Counted from the stretch's first letter, positions 6,913 to 16,059 are shown. The stretch: 32,005 nucleotides of DNA from CAMCHP01 sp036835325 (GCA_036835325.1 DAITMF010000037.1:1-32005), one strand, 5' to 3'. Translations and numbers: made by a program. The notes: generated by a model from the letters alone, not told the origin.

Positions 6913-8328
6913 TCAGGAATTGACCGGGGTAAGTCCCAACTCAGCTCCGCGGGCTAGCATAAACGCGTAAGCCTCTTCGTATTCGTTGTGGATTTCACCT
7001 TCGAGGATGGCTTCTTTGATGGCGTTTTTAATCGCGCCAACAGGTTCTGACGGACGGATGCCGAAGGTTTTCATGATGAGTTCACCGCTGATGGGCGGTT
7101 GGAAGTTGCGCACCTTATCTTTCTCTTCGACTTCTTGCAATTTCTCGACGACGGTATCGTAGTTGCTCAGGTAGCGTTCAACCTTCGCCTCGTTTTTTGA
7201 GGTGATGTCGGCGCGGCAAAGGAGCATCAAATCATCAATGTCGTCGCCGGCATCGAAGAGCAAGCGGCGGATTGCGCTGTCGGTGATTTCTTCTTTGGTC
7301 AACGCAATCGGCCGAAGGTGCAGGGCAACAAGTTTTTGAACGTACTTCATTTTGTTGTCCAACGGCAACTTCAAGCGTTTGAAGATGCCGGGCACCATGC
7401 GTGCACCTTTGTCTTCGTGGCCGTGGAAGGTCCAACCGATACCGGGGTAAAACTTCTTGGTGGGCGGCTTTGCAATGTCGTGCAGCAAGGCGGCCCAGCG
7501 CAGCCAGAGGTGATCAGAGGTGGCAGCGAGGTTGTCGAGTACCTCGAGGGTGTGGTAAAAGTTGTCTTTGTGACCGATGCCATTGACGCGATCAACGCCG
7601 CGAAGTTTCATTACTTCGGGGAGGATGAAGTTCAACAGATCGGTTTTCATCATGAGCTTGAAGCCGATGGAGGGCCGTTTGGCGAGCATGATTTTATTGA
7701 GCTCTTCTGAAATGCGCTCCATGCTGATGATTTCAATGCGTTCAGCATTCCGCTTGATGGCTTCAAGGCTTTCGGGATGGATGGAGAACTTGAGCTGTGT
7801 GGCAAAGCGAATGGCCCGCATCATGCGCAAGGGGTCATCGCTGTAGGTGATGTCAGGGTCAAGGGGTGTGCGAAGAAGCTGTGCTTCAATGTCGAGCAAT
7901 CCACCAAAGGGGTCAATGACTTCTCCGAACGAATCGGCGTTCAGCGAAATGGCCAACGCATTGATGGTAAAGTCGCGGCGAAGCTGGTCGTCTTCGATGC
8001 TTCCGTTTTCAACGATGGGCTTGCGTGAATCACTGCGGTAGCTTTCTTTTCGTGCCCCAACGAATTCAATCTGGTACTCGCCATGGCGAAACATGGCCGT
8101 TCCGAAGTTTTTGAAGACGGTAACTTTGCCTGCTTTCAATCGCGCAGCACAGTGCTGAGCGAGCTCGATGCCGCTGCCTTCGACCACAATGTCAATGTCT
8201 TTGCACGGCCGCTTAAGGATGAGGTCACGCACAAACCCGCCAATGGCGAAGGCACGCTGCCCATTAGCATCTGCAATGGCGCCGGCTACTTTAAATACCG
8301 GATGCTTCAATTGCCCTGAAAGGTTCAT
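6913..8328 (-). CDS. cca: CCA-adding tRNA nucleotidyltransferase with HD domain
   Basis: A 471-residue class-II nucleotidyltransferase that builds or repairs the 3' CCA of tRNA. The head domain shows GGFVRD (about 30-35), the metal-binding DxD in KDIDIVVEG (Asp44/Asp46) and RRDFTINALA. The neck and body follow (DDPLRMMRAIRFATQL). The second half carries an HD phosphohydrolase domain with LLHDIAKP and GHEDKGA. This HD fusion is normal in Bacteroidota. The ATG at 8328 lies four bases after a TACCTTTG element, so the mRNA is nearly leaderless. It lies downstream of prfC on the same strand with a 29-base gap, so read-through is possible. Confidence 0.94.
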   Translation of the reverse strand: MNLSGQLKHPVFKVAGAIADANGQRAFAIGGFVRDLILKRPCKDIDIVVEGSGIELAQHCAARLKAGKVTVFKNFGTAMFRHGEYQIEFVGARKESYRSDSRKPIVENGSIEDDQLRRDFTINALAISLNADSFGEVIDPFGGLLDIEAQLLRTPLDPDITYSDDPLRMMRAIRFATQLKFSIHPESLEAIKRNAERIEIISMERISEELNKIMLAKRPSIGFKLMMKTDLLNFILPEVMKLRGVDRVNGIGHKDNFYHTLEVLDNLAATSDHLWLRWAALLHDIAKPPTKKFYPGIGWTFHGHEDKGARMVPGIFKRLKLPLDNKMKYVQKLVALHLRPIALTKEEITDSAIRRLLFDAGDDIDDLMLLCRADITSKNEAKVERYLSNYDTVVEKLQEVEEKDKVRNFQPPISGELIMKTFGIRPSEPVGAIKNAIKEAILEGEIHNEYEEAYAFMLARGAELGLTPVNS

Positions 8329-8332
8329 GCGA

Positions 8333-8340
8333 CAAAGGTA
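8333..8340 (-). promoter_or_regulatory. -7 element (TACCTTTG) for cca
   Basis: TACCTTTG on the minus strand fits TAnnTTTG exactly and lies in the 29-base gap between prfC and cca, four bases before the cca ATG. It gives cca its own promoter apart from prfC. The -33 region is not clear. Confidence 0.55.
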
Positions 8341-8357
8341 ATTACTCCTGAAGGGAA

Positions 8358-9950
8358 TCAGGCCGTGGCGCGGGTTTTGAATTCGCTTGTGAAGTGGAAG
8401 GTGAGTTCGGGGAAGTTGCCGCGCTCCATGTCAAGAATAAACTTGGAAGGGGCGAGGTACACGTCGTTCCCGTCTTTGTCTTTCACCATTTCATTGAACT
8501 TCAGGCGCTTGAACTGCTCGAGTTTCTCTTCTTCGCCGGTAATCCAACAGGCTTTGTAGAAGGTTTTGGGTTGAAACTCACACTTGGCGCCGTATTCGTG
8601 CTCGAGGCGGTACTGGATGACCTCAAACTGAAGCTCACCCACGGTGCCTACGATTTTACGGTTGCCGATTTCGCGGGTGAACAGCTGTGCAACGCCCTCA
8701 TCGGTGAGCTGTTCGATGCCCTTTTCGAGCTGCTTGCTCTTCATCGGGTCTTTGTTGACGAGTTCTTTGAAGATTTCAGGACTAAAGCTCGGAATCCCTT
8801 GAAACTGCAGCAGTTCGCCTTCGGTGAGCGTATCGCCGATTTTGAAGTTGCCGGTATCGTACAAACCGACCACGTCGCCCGGGTAGGCCTCTTCAACAAT
8901 GCTTTTGGTGCTGGCCATGAAGGTCGCAGGGTTGGCGAACTTTATTTTTTTGTCGAGGCGGGTGTGGTGAAAGAACTTATTGCGCTCAAATTTCCCGCTG
9001 GTAATGCGCAAGAAGGCAATGCGGTCGCGGTGACGCGGGTCTATGTTGGCATGGATTTTGAACACGAAGCCCGAGAAGTGTTTGTCATCGGGCTTTACTT
9101 CGCGTTGGGTGGCCATGCGCGGCTGAGGCGAAGGTGCCAAGCGAATAAAGGCATCGAGCAATTCGCGTATACCGAAGTTGTTGACGGCACTCCCAAAAAA
9201 TACGGGTGCAATTTTACCGGCCAAATAAGCTTCGTGGTCGAGTTCTTCGTACACCCCTTCGATGAGGTCAACGTCTTCACGCAATTGGTTGGCGTACTGA
9301 CCGGCGATGGAATCGAGCAACGGGTCATCGAGGGTTTTGATTTCCACGATGTCTTCTTCGATCTTGGTTTTGTTGGCGTCAAAGAGGTTCAAACTCTTCT
9401 CGTAGAGGTTGTAAACCCCTTTGAATGAATACCCTTTGGAAATCGGCCAGCTGAGTGGACGGACGTTGATCTTGAGTTTTTCTTCAAGTTCGTCGAGGAT
9501 GTCAAACGGCTCACGTCCTTCCAAGTCCATCTTGTTCACGAAGATGATCACGGGCGTATTGCGCATGCGGCACACTTCCATCAAACGCTCGGTTTGCTCT
9601 TCGACACCTTTAACGCTATCCACGACGAGGATAACACTGTCAACGGCGGTCAATGTGCGGTAGGTATCTTCTGCGAAGTCTTTGTGACCCGGGGTATCGA
9701 GCAGGTTGATGATCACATCTTTGTACTCGAAGGCCATGACCGAGGTGGCGACTGAAATTCCACGCTGCCGCTCAATGTCCATAAAGTCAGAAGTGGCCGA
9801 CTTGGTGATTTTATTGTTCTTCACCGCCCCCGCCGTTTGTATGGCACCGCCGAAAAGCAAGAACTTCTCGGTGAGCGTCGTTTTACCGGCGTCAGGGTGG
9901 GAGATGATCGCAAAGGTCTTGCGCCGTTTGATTTCGTCAACGAGGGTCAT
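8358..9950 (-). CDS. prfC: Peptide chain release factor 3 (RF3)
   Basis: A 530-residue translational GTPase that removes RF1/RF2 from the ribosome after termination. The G domain shows G1 SHPDAGKTTLTE (about 17-28), the effector region with RQRGISVATSV, G3 DTPGHKDFAEDTYRTL and G4 NKMD. EF-Tu-like domains II and III follow, with RF3-type features such as VGELQFEVIQYRLEHEYG. I chose MTLVDEIKRRKT at 9950. A longer frame would start at 9992, upstream of the TACCTTTG promoter at 9970-9977, so it cannot be the translated start of that transcript. Confidence 0.95.
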   Translation of the reverse strand: MTLVDEIKRRKTFAIISHPDAGKTTLTEKFLLFGGAIQTAGAVKNNKITKSATSDFMDIERQRGISVATSVMAFEYKDVIINLLDTPGHKDFAEDTYRTLTAVDSVILVVDSVKGVEEQTERLMEVCRMRNTPVIIFVNKMDLEGREPFDILDELEEKLKINVRPLSWPISKGYSFKGVYNLYEKSLNLFDANKTKIEEDIVEIKTLDDPLLDSIAGQYANQLREDVDLIEGVYEELDHEAYLAGKIAPVFFGSAVNNFGIRELLDAFIRLAPSPQPRMATQREVKPDDKHFSGFVFKIHANIDPRHRDRIAFLRITSGKFERNKFFHHTRLDKKIKFANPATFMASTKSIVEEAYPGDVVGLYDTGNFKIGDTLTEGELLQFQGIPSFSPEIFKELVNKDPMKSKQLEKGIEQLTDEGVAQLFTREIGNRKIVGTVGELQFEVIQYRLEHEYGAKCEFQPKTFYKACWITGEEEKLEQFKRLKFNEMVKDKDGNDVYLAPSKFILDMERGNFPELTFHFTSEFKTRATA

Positions 9951-9969
9951 CAGTTGGCCAATTGGGCTG

Positions 9970-9977
9970 CAAAGGTA
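9970..9977 (-). promoter_or_regulatory. -7 element (TACCTTTG) for prfC
   Basis: TACCTTTG on the minus strand fits TAnnTTTG and ends about 20 bases before the chosen prfC start. It argues for the downstream ATG at 9950 over the one at 9992. Confidence 0.55.
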
Positions 9978-10032
9978 CGAAAGCGCTTGCATTGGCGACT
10001 AAGTTTACCACAGTTGCAAGCGTTTCGATGTG

Positions 10033-10040
10033 TAAGTTTG
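10033..10040 (+). promoter_or_regulatory. -7 element (TAAGTTTG) for the sugar dehydrogenase gene
   Basis: TAAGTTTG fits TAnnTTTG exactly. A TTG at 10014-10016 lies 16 bases upstream, slightly closer than the usual spacing. Transcription would start near 10047 with a leader of about 40 bases before the ATG at 10085. Confidence 0.5.
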
Positions 10041-10084
10041 ACAGCTCTTGCCTAACTTCGCTGAAACCCGCTATTCAAAACGCA

Positions 10085-12037
10085 ATGAGAAAATTGAAAT
10101 TGTCAGCAGTTGCTTTGGTACTTGCAATTGCCTTGCTATCAGGTACTGCGCAGGCGCAGTCGCTGAACCCGCTTCAAATCGAACTTGAGTTGTTTGCCTC
10201 TGGTTTCAACAAACCGGTGGGCATGTACCACGCGGGTGATGAGCGATTGTTCATTCTTGAACAAGATCAGGCCGATATTGAAATCATCAATTTGGAAGGA
10301 AATACCATCGGCACATTTCTTGACCTTACCGGGTTGGTCCAAACCGGCGGTGAACGCGGGTTGTTGGGGCTTGCCTTCCACCCGAACTACGCTGAAAATG
10401 GGTACTTCTATGTGAATTACTACAACACGAATGCGCGCACCATCGTGGCACGTTATTCGGTAAACCCAGACAACCCTAACCAAGCCCTTTCCAACTCTGC
10501 GGTGGTGCTTTTGAACATCCCACAGCCGTTTAGCAACCACAACGGCGGCCACATCGAGTTTGGTCCTGATGGGTATTTGTATGTGGGGATGGGCGATGGA
10601 GGCTCTGGCGGTGACCCTAACAACCTCGCGCAAAACAACACCTCGTTTCACGGGAAAATGCTGCGCTTGGATGTGGATGGAGGCGACCCTTACTCCATTC
10701 CTGCTGACAATCCCTTCGTCGGAAGCCCAGCCATTCTTCCTGAAATCTGGGCGACCGGCTTGCGCAATCCATGGAAATTCTGTTTCGACAGCCAAACAGG
10801 TGACCTCTGGATGGGCGACGTAGGCCAAAATGTGTGGGAAGAAATCAATTTCCAAGCTGCCAGTTCAACCGGTGGTGAAAACTACGGATGGCGCTGCTAC
10901 GAAGCGAACAACACTTACAATACCAACGGCTGCGCCGGAGCCTCAAACTACACCTTCCCGGCAGTTGCTGTGCAGCACACCAACCAAAACAATTACTGCT
11001 CCATTACAGGTGGTCGCGTGTACCGCGGTGCTGCGTACCCGGCTATGCAAGGTCACTACCTGTTTACCGACTACTGTGCAGGTGACATCCGTGCCGTGGT
11101 TACCACTGACGGAGAGAACTTCACAACCCACCAAGCACTGCCCAACCAAGGCTTTGGCTTTGTGGCATTTGCTGAAGACATCAACAACGAGATGTACATC
11201 GTGAATACCGTAAGCGGACAGATTTTCCGGGTGAAAGACGCCTGCAGTGACTTCACGCCTGTGCTTTCACTGACCAATGGCACGCTCTCTGTTAACAGCG
11301 GAATCAGCTTCGACTGGTACCTCAACGGTGAGCTCGTCCCTAACGAATCGTCTAGCAATTTTACCCCGACCAGTTCAGGTTCGTACTTGGCCATTGCGAC
11401 CAACGCACAGGGTTGCATCGTGGCCACAGAGGCCATCGATATCGACTGTGCCGGCGAACTAGGCTGCACAAATGAAACGGCCTGCAACTACAACTCCGAC
11501 GCGCTTTGCGACGATGGTACCTGCACCTTTATCGAGGCCTTCACCATCGGTGGCCCTACCCAAGTGGTTGAGTTCAACACCGCTACCTACACCTACCCGG
11601 AAACTACCGGCAGTACCTACGAATGGACTGTAGTCGGCGGCAGTATAATTAGCGGTCAAGGAACACCCGAAATCGAAGTCAATTGGGAAGCCCCTACGGT
11701 GTTTGCCTCCATCCTTGTTCAAGAAACCAACGCTGATGGCTGTGTTGGTGACATGGTTGATTTGAGCATCGAAGTGACCACCAACATCAACGAGTCAACT
11801 CAGCAGACTTTGCGCCTGTTCCCCAATCCGGCAAATGAACTGGTGAGCATTGATGTACCCGAGAACGGTCAAGCCATTGTTGAACTGTACGACATGAACG
11901 GACGCCTCGTGTTGGCCAAGCTACTCACACAAGGACTTCACCGCATTGAGGTGGCTCACCTGCGTGCAGGCAACTACACCGTTGTCATCCACCAAAACGA
12001 AGAAAGCACAACGCGCCAGCTGACGATTCAGCGGTAA
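10085..12037 (+). CDS. Secreted PQQ-dependent glucose/sorbosone dehydrogenase-like protein with T9SS sorting domain
   Basis: A 650-residue protein. Its signal peptide (MRKLKLSAVALVLAIALLSG, then TAQAQ) fixes the start at 10085. Residues about 30-385 form the six-bladed GSDH propeller, with GERGLLGLAFHPNY, NHNGGHIEFGPDGYLYVGMG, ATGLRNPWKFCFD and DLWMGDVGQNVWEEI. Homologous enzymes oxidise aldose sugars with PQQ; here the substrate is inferred only from the family. Ig/PKD-like domains follow, with a short Cys-rich motif at 460-480 between them. The T9SS sorting domain starts with RLFPNPANELVSID and ends RQLTIQR. The enzyme would act at the cell surface or outside. It converges with the PhoD-like gene with seven bases between them. 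Confidence 0.88.
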   Translation: MRKLKLSAVALVLAIALLSGTAQAQSLNPLQIELELFASGFNKPVGMYHAGDERLFILEQDQADIEIINLEGNTIGTFLDLTGLVQTGGERGLLGLAFHPNYAENGYFYVNYYNTNARTIVARYSVNPDNPNQALSNSAVVLLNIPQPFSNHNGGHIEFGPDGYLYVGMGDGGSGGDPNNLAQNNTSFHGKMLRLDVDGGDPYSIPADNPFVGSPAILPEIWATGLRNPWKFCFDSQTGDLWMGDVGQNVWEEINFQAASSTGGENYGWRCYEANNTYNTNGCAGASNYTFPAVAVQHTNQNNYCSITGGRVYRGAAYPAMQGHYLFTDYCAGDIRAVVTTDGENFTTHQALPNQGFGFVAFAEDINNEMYIVNTVSGQIFRVKDACSDFTPVLSLTNGTLSVNSGISFDWYLNGELVPNESSSNFTPTSSGSYLAIATNAQGCIVATEAIDIDCAGELGCTNETACNYNSDALCDDGTCTFIEAFTIGGPTQVVEFNTATYTYPETTGSTYEWTVVGGSIISGQGTPEIEVNWEAPTVFASILVQETNADGCVGDMVDLSIEVTTNINESTQQTLRLFPNPANELVSIDVPENGQAIVELYDMNGRLVLAKLLTQGLHRIEVAHLRAGNYTVVIHQNEESTTRQLTIQR

Positions 12038-12044
12038 ACCTATT

Positions 12045-13352
12045 TTATTTGGTCGGAGTGGGTTCAATGACCCGCTCCCACAGCAATTGACCGCCGGCAT
12101 TGAACACGCGAAGTTCAAGCCGGCGTTCTTTTTGCGGTCCGTTGAAGTGGAGGGTGGCGAAGTTGCGCTCGCCCACTTCAGTGCCGGCAACGCGGTGCGA
12201 GTTTGCCTCTTTTTTCGGGTCGTAGGCGGTCGACGTCAACGGCGACACCGTCAAATCGTACACCGCTTCACCGTTTTCAAGCGTGAGCATCGACAGCTCA
12301 GTGTGGTGGCGGTCGCCGCTCAAGAAAATCACACCCGGGGTGCCTGTTTCATTCAAACGCTTCAGCAAGTACGCGCGCTCTTCGGCATAGTTGGCGTGGT
12401 TCTCGTAGACCTTTGCATCGCTCAAGAACTGTCCGCCAACGGCGACAATTTTAAACGGCGCACGCGAATAGCGCAAGGCCTCAATCAGCCAATCAATTTG
12501 CTGCTTGCCCAAGAGCTCTTTCTCGGTACCTACCACCTTGTAGTTGCTTCTGAACCAACGGTTGTCGAGCAAGAAGAAATCAATGCCATTGAATTGAAAG
12601 GCGGTGGTGATGCCGCCCATTCCGGGCAAACCAAACGACGGGTTGCCCCAAAACAGTTCAAACGCCTCCAGGGTGAGCGCTTTGTGTATGAACGAACGAT
12701 CGGCATCGTTCGGACCGTAATCGTGATCGTCCCAAATGGCGTAGTTCGGACATGCCGCCAGCAGCCGCTGCAGCTCAGGCGTGGCCCGCGCATGGCTGTA
12801 GCGGTGCAAAATGCCCGTGCGGGTTGACCAATCGGGCTCGCGCAGGTAAATGTTGTCGCCCAGCCACAGCATCGCATCGGGTTGTGCATCGGCGATTTTC
12901 TCGAAAATGCCGTACTCACCGCCGTAGCCCTTGCCCGGACGGTCGTACTGCGCTTCGTTGATGTAGGCGCAGCTTCCGGTGGCCAAAGTGAACGCCGGAG
13001 GATCGGTGCGGTGCTGCCACAGCGCTTGTGTTTTGAAGCGGTAACCCTCGAGATTGAGTTCGCGGCCGTTGACCACGAGGTCGTAGCTGTAGCTGCGACC
13101 GGGTTCGACCTGATCGGCGATCAATTTGGCCGTGAAAGCCGTTGGGTATGCCGTGTTCACCGGTCGGCTGTAACGCACCGACTTGCTTTCGTCATCGGTG
13201 TACTTCAGCACCACCTCGGCGCGGTCAACGGTTTGCACCCACACAAGCGCTTCGCGCATGTCAACGTATCCAAGCATCGGACCCGAGGCGATTTGCGCAA
13301 GCACCGTTAGTTGCGCGCACACCGCAATCGATAAAAACAGCAATTTCTTCAT
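12045..13352 (-). CDS. PhoD-like alkaline phosphatase/phosphodiesterase, exported
   Basis: A 435-residue protein. The start at 13352 gives the signal peptide MKKLLFLSIAVCAQLTVLAQ; a frame five codons longer lacks support. An N-terminal Fn3-like domain (about 22-110) precedes the PhoD metallophosphatase domain. Its metal and active-site motifs are visible: ATGSCAYIN, MLWLGDNIYLRE, YAIWDDHDYGPNDAD and FLSGDRHHTEL. Family enzymes hydrolyse phosphomonoesters or phosphodiesters using calcium and iron. There is no T9SS tail, so it is probably periplasmic or outer-membrane associated. A near-consensus -7 element (TATCTTCA, 13357-13364) lies just upstream. Confidence 0.86.
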   Translation of the reverse strand: MKKLLFLSIAVCAQLTVLAQIASGPMLGYVDMREALVWVQTVDRAEVVLKYTDDESKSVRYSRPVNTAYPTAFTAKLIADQVEPGRSYSYDLVVNGRELNLEGYRFKTQALWQHRTDPPAFTLATGSCAYINEAQYDRPGKGYGGEYGIFEKIADAQPDAMLWLGDNIYLREPDWSTRTGILHRYSHARATPELQRLLAACPNYAIWDDHDYGPNDADRSFIHKALTLEAFELFWGNPSFGLPGMGGITTAFQFNGIDFFLLDNRWFRSNYKVVGTEKELLGKQQIDWLIEALRYSRAPFKIVAVGGQFLSDAKVYENHANYAEERAYLLKRLNETGTPGVIFLSGDRHHTELSMLTLENGEAVYDLTVSPLTSTAYDPKKEANSHRVAGTEVGERNFATLHFNGPQKERRLELRVFNAGGQLLWERVIEPTPTK

Positions 13353-13410
13353 GCGGTGAAGATACAAACTGCCAAAATCGTCACGCGCATCCTCCTTGAA
13401 GCTATCGTTA

Positions 13411-13522
13411 TTTTTTGGATGGATGGATGATGTGACAAATTGTCAGAACACGCTGCTTCGGTACACGGTTTGAGAATGAGAACGCGTCGGATGCTCAACA
13501 GCATCCATCCATCCATAAAAAA
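13411..13522. repeat. Long inverted repeat in the htpG upstream region
   Basis: TTTTTTGGATGGATGGATG (13411-13429) and CATCCATCCATCC followed by ATAAAAAA (13502-13521) are inverted arms of 13 bp or more, about 72 bases apart. Inside are the palindrome TGACAAATTGTCA (13433-13445) and a perfect stem GGATGCT-CAAC-AGCATCC (13489-13506) that competes with the outer pairing. If transcribed, the htpG leader could fold in two alternative ways. The same motif with an A-tract recurs just after htpG at 15457. Confidence 0.6.
13433..13445. promoter_or_regulatory. Candidate operator palindrome TGACAAATTGTCA
   Basis: A 13-base palindrome with 6-bp arms lies between the divergent phosphatase gene and htpG, about 100 bases before the htpG ATG. 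It has the size of a small dimeric regulator site. Binding protein unknown. It is not the CIRCE heat-shock operator. Confidence 0.3.
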
Positions 13523-13546
13523 CAGTAATCCCAAGTTCATAAAACG

Positions 13547-15448
13547 ATGCAACAAGGAACCATCAACGTACAAACAGAGAACATCTTTCCCATCATCAAG
13601 AAGTTTCTCTACTCCGATCACGAGATTTTCTTGCGTGAGCTCGTTTCAAACGCCGTTGACGCCTCGCAGAAGGTGAAAACCCTCAGTGGCCTCGGCGAGC
13701 TGAAAAGCGACACCGATAAACTCAAGGTCGAGGTCATCCTCGATCAAAAGGCCGGCACACTCACCGTGCGCGACAACGGAATCGGCATGACCGCCGAAGA
13801 AGTTGACCGCTACATCAACCAAATCGCTTTCTCGGGCGCAGAAGAATTCCTCAACAAATACAAAGACAGCGAAGTCAAAAACGCCATCATTGGCCACTTC
13901 GGTCTGGGGTTCTATTCGGCGTTCATGGTGGCATCGAAGGTTGAAATCATCACACGCTCACAGCAGCCCGGCGCTACGCCCGTGAAGTGGACCTGCGACG
14001 GTTCGCCGAACTACACCCTTGAAGAAACCACCAAGAAGACCAAAGGCACCGACATCGTGCTTCACATCGCTGAAGACGCCAAAGAATTCCTCGAAGAATC
14101 GCGCATCTCGGGCATCTTGAACAAGTACTGCAAGTTCATGCCCGTGCCCATCGTTTTCGGCAAGAAAACCGAGTACATCGACGACCCCAGCGGCGAAACC
14201 GATGAAAACGGTGAGGTGAAGCAAATCAGCAAAGAGGTTGACAACGTCATCAACAACACGGTGCCTGCCTGGACCCGCAAGCCGGCCGATTTGATCGACG
14301 AAGACTATACCGGCTTCTACCGCGAGTTGTACCCGATGACCTTCGACGACCCGCTGTTTCACATCCACCTCAACGTTGACTACCCGTTCAATTTGACCGG
14401 TATTTTGTTCTTCCCGCGCCTCAAACAAAACATGGAGCTGCAGAAGAACAAAATCCACCTGTACTCGAACCAGGTCTTCATCACCGACAACGTTGAGAAC
14501 ATCGTCCCCGACTTCCTCACCCTGTTGCACGGTGTGATTGACTCGCCTGACATTCCGTTGAACGTGTCGCGCTCGTACCTGCAAGAAGACGCCAACGTGA
14601 AGAAGATCTCGGCCCACATCACCAAGAAAGTGGCCGACAAGCTCAACAGCATGTTCAACACCGACCGCGCCGACTTCCAAGAGAAGTTCGAAAGCATCAA
14701 GGTGTTCATCGAGTACGGCATGCTGACCGACGAGAAGTTCTTCGAAAAAGGGGTGAAGTTTGCCCTCTTCAAAACCACCGAAGGCAACTTTTACACCATC
14801 GACGAGCTCAAAGAGAAGCTCAGCGTGAACCAAACCGATAAAAACGGCAAAACCATCGTCCTCTACACGGCCGATGCCGAATTGCACCACGACCGCATCG
14901 CCAAAGCGAAATCAATGGGCTACGAAGTGGTGCACCTCGACGGACCCCTCGCGGCGCACTTCATCCAGCGCATCGAAGGCCACGCTGAAAACCTCGAGTT
15001 CCGCCGAATTGACTCTGATTCTCTGCGCAAGCTCATCGACAAAGAAGAGAACTTCACCGCATTGCTCAGCGAAGAACAGCAAAAAGCACTTCAACCCCTC
15101 ATTGAAGAGGTTGCGGGCAAAGACACGTTTACCGTGAACTTCGAAGCGCTTGACAGCAGCGAGCACCCCATGCTCATCACCCAGTCGGAGTTTATGCGCC
15201 GCATGAAAGAGCAGCAAGCCGTTGGCGGAGGCGGCTTCAACATGTTTGGCAACTTCCCTGAACGCTACAACCTTGTGGTGAACAGCAACCATCCGCTGGT
15301 AGAGAAGCTCGCCGGATTGAGCGACGACGATGCCCGCAAACACACCATCCGTCAGCTCACTGACCTGGCCCTGCTCAGCAACGGCATGCTCAAAGGCGAG
15401 GCGCTGACCTGCTTTGTTGAGCGTTCTGTAAGCATCCTCCAGCCCTAA
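13547..15448 (+). CDS. htpG: Molecular chaperone HtpG (bacterial Hsp90)
   Basis: A 633-residue ATP-dependent chaperone. The N-terminal GHKL ATPase domain has IFLRELVSNAVDASQK, VRDNGIGMT and IGHFGLGFYSAFMVA. The middle domain shows NLTGILFFPRL and the conserved SRSYLQEDANVKKI. The C-terminal dimerisation domain ends without the eukaryotic EEVD tail, as expected. Length and domain order are normal. It starts a same-strand run with lemA, two TPM proteins and TerB-DnaJ. The roughly 190-base upstream region has an unusual inverted repeat but no clear TAnnTTTG element. Confidence 0.96.
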   Translation: MQQGTINVQTENIFPIIKKFLYSDHEIFLRELVSNAVDASQKVKTLSGLGELKSDTDKLKVEVILDQKAGTLTVRDNGIGMTAEEVDRYINQIAFSGAEEFLNKYKDSEVKNAIIGHFGLGFYSAFMVASKVEIITRSQQPGATPVKWTCDGSPNYTLEETTKKTKGTDIVLHIAEDAKEFLEESRISGILNKYCKFMPVPIVFGKKTEYIDDPSGETDENGEVKQISKEVDNVINNTVPAWTRKPADLIDEDYTGFYRELYPMTFDDPLFHIHLNVDYPFNLTGILFFPRLKQNMELQKNKIHLYSNQVFITDNVENIVPDFLTLLHGVIDSPDIPLNVSRSYLQEDANVKKISAHITKKVADKLNSMFNTDRADFQEKFESIKVFIEYGMLTDEKFFEKGVKFALFKTTEGNFYTIDELKEKLSVNQTDKNGKTIVLYTADAELHHDRIAKAKSMGYEVVHLDGPLAAHFIQRIEGHAENLEFRRIDSDSLRKLIDKEENFTALLSEEQQKALQPLIEEVAGKDTFTVNFEALDSSEHPMLITQSEFMRRMKEQQAVGGGGFNMFGNFPERYNLVVNSNHPLVEKLAGLSDDDARKHTIRQLTDLALLSNGMLKGEALTCFVERSVSILQP

Positions 15449-15456
15449 TCCAATCC

Positions 15457-15478
15457 TCCATCCATCCAAAAAAAAGAA
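15457..15478 (+). other. CATCCATCC plus A-tract motif between htpG and lemA
   Basis: TCCATCCATCC (15457-15467) is followed by eight A residues, then GAAAA, directly upstream of lemA. This is the third intergenic copy around htpG. There is no hairpin, so it is not a classical terminator. Confidence 0.55.
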
Positions 15479-15487
15479 AACAACGCA

Positions 15488-16057
15488 ATGAAAAAACTCC
15501 TTCCTCTCTTCATCATCCTCGGTGTGGTCGGCCTCTTGGCCATCGTCGGGATGGGCTCGTACAACGGACTCGTATCATCTTCTGAAGAGGTTGACGGTTC
15601 ATGGGCCGAAGTTCAAACGGCGTACCAACGACGTTTTGACCTCATTCCCAACCTCGTTGAAACCGTGAAGGGCTACGCCGACTTCGAGAAGTCAACTCTG
15701 CTCGGGGTTACCGAGGCCCGCGCTGCCGCGATGGGCGCGATGAAGAAAGGCGACCTGCAAGGCTTTGAATCGGCCAACCAAAACCTTGGCGTGGCCATGG
15801 GCCGCTTCTTCGGCTACACCGAGAACTACCCTGACCTCAAGGCCAATGAGAACTTCCGCGACCTGCAAGCCCAGCTTGAAGGCACCGAAAACCGCATTGC
15901 CGTGGCGCGCGACCGCTTCAACCAACAGGTAAAAACCTACAACACCAAAGTGAAGCGCTTCCCCGGAAACCTCTTCGCCGGCATGTTCGGTTTTGAAGAG
16001 CGCGCGTACTTTGAAAGTTCAGCCGGTGCCGATGCCGCACCCGAGGTGAAGTTTTAA
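15488..16057 (+). CDS. lemA: LemA family membrane-anchored protein
   Basis: A 189-residue protein. One N-terminal membrane helix (about 4-25) is followed by the helical LemA domain with YNGLVSSSEEVDGSWAEVQ, YQRRFDLIPNLVETVKGYA and LEGTENRIAVARDRFN. LemA proteins are thought to have their N-terminus outside; their molecular role is not settled. The ending with FPGNLFAGMFGFEERAYFE is characteristic of the family. The next gene follows after two bases and then overlaps a third, making a LemA-TPM-TPM operon typical of Bacteroidota. Confidence 0.93.
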   Translation: MKKLLPLFIILGVVGLLAIVGMGSYNGLVSSSEEVDGSWAEVQTAYQRRFDLIPNLVETVKGYADFEKSTLLGVTEARAAAMGAMKKGDLQGFESANQNLGVAMGRFFGYTENYPDLKANENFRDLQAQLEGTENRIAVARDRFNQQVKTYNTKVKRFPGNLFAGMFGFEERAYFESSAGADAAPEVKF

Positions 16058-16059
16058 CC

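Noticed and set aside
8394..9428. A 344-codon open frame on the plus strand opposite prfC
   Set aside because: It is antisense to a clearly conserved RF3 gene and its translation resembles no family. Such frames arise from codon bias in moderately GC-rich genes.
13958..14890. A 310-codon open frame on the minus strand opposite htpG
   Set aside because: Val/Leu/Glu-rich low-information translation fully within conserved htpG; a shadow frame.
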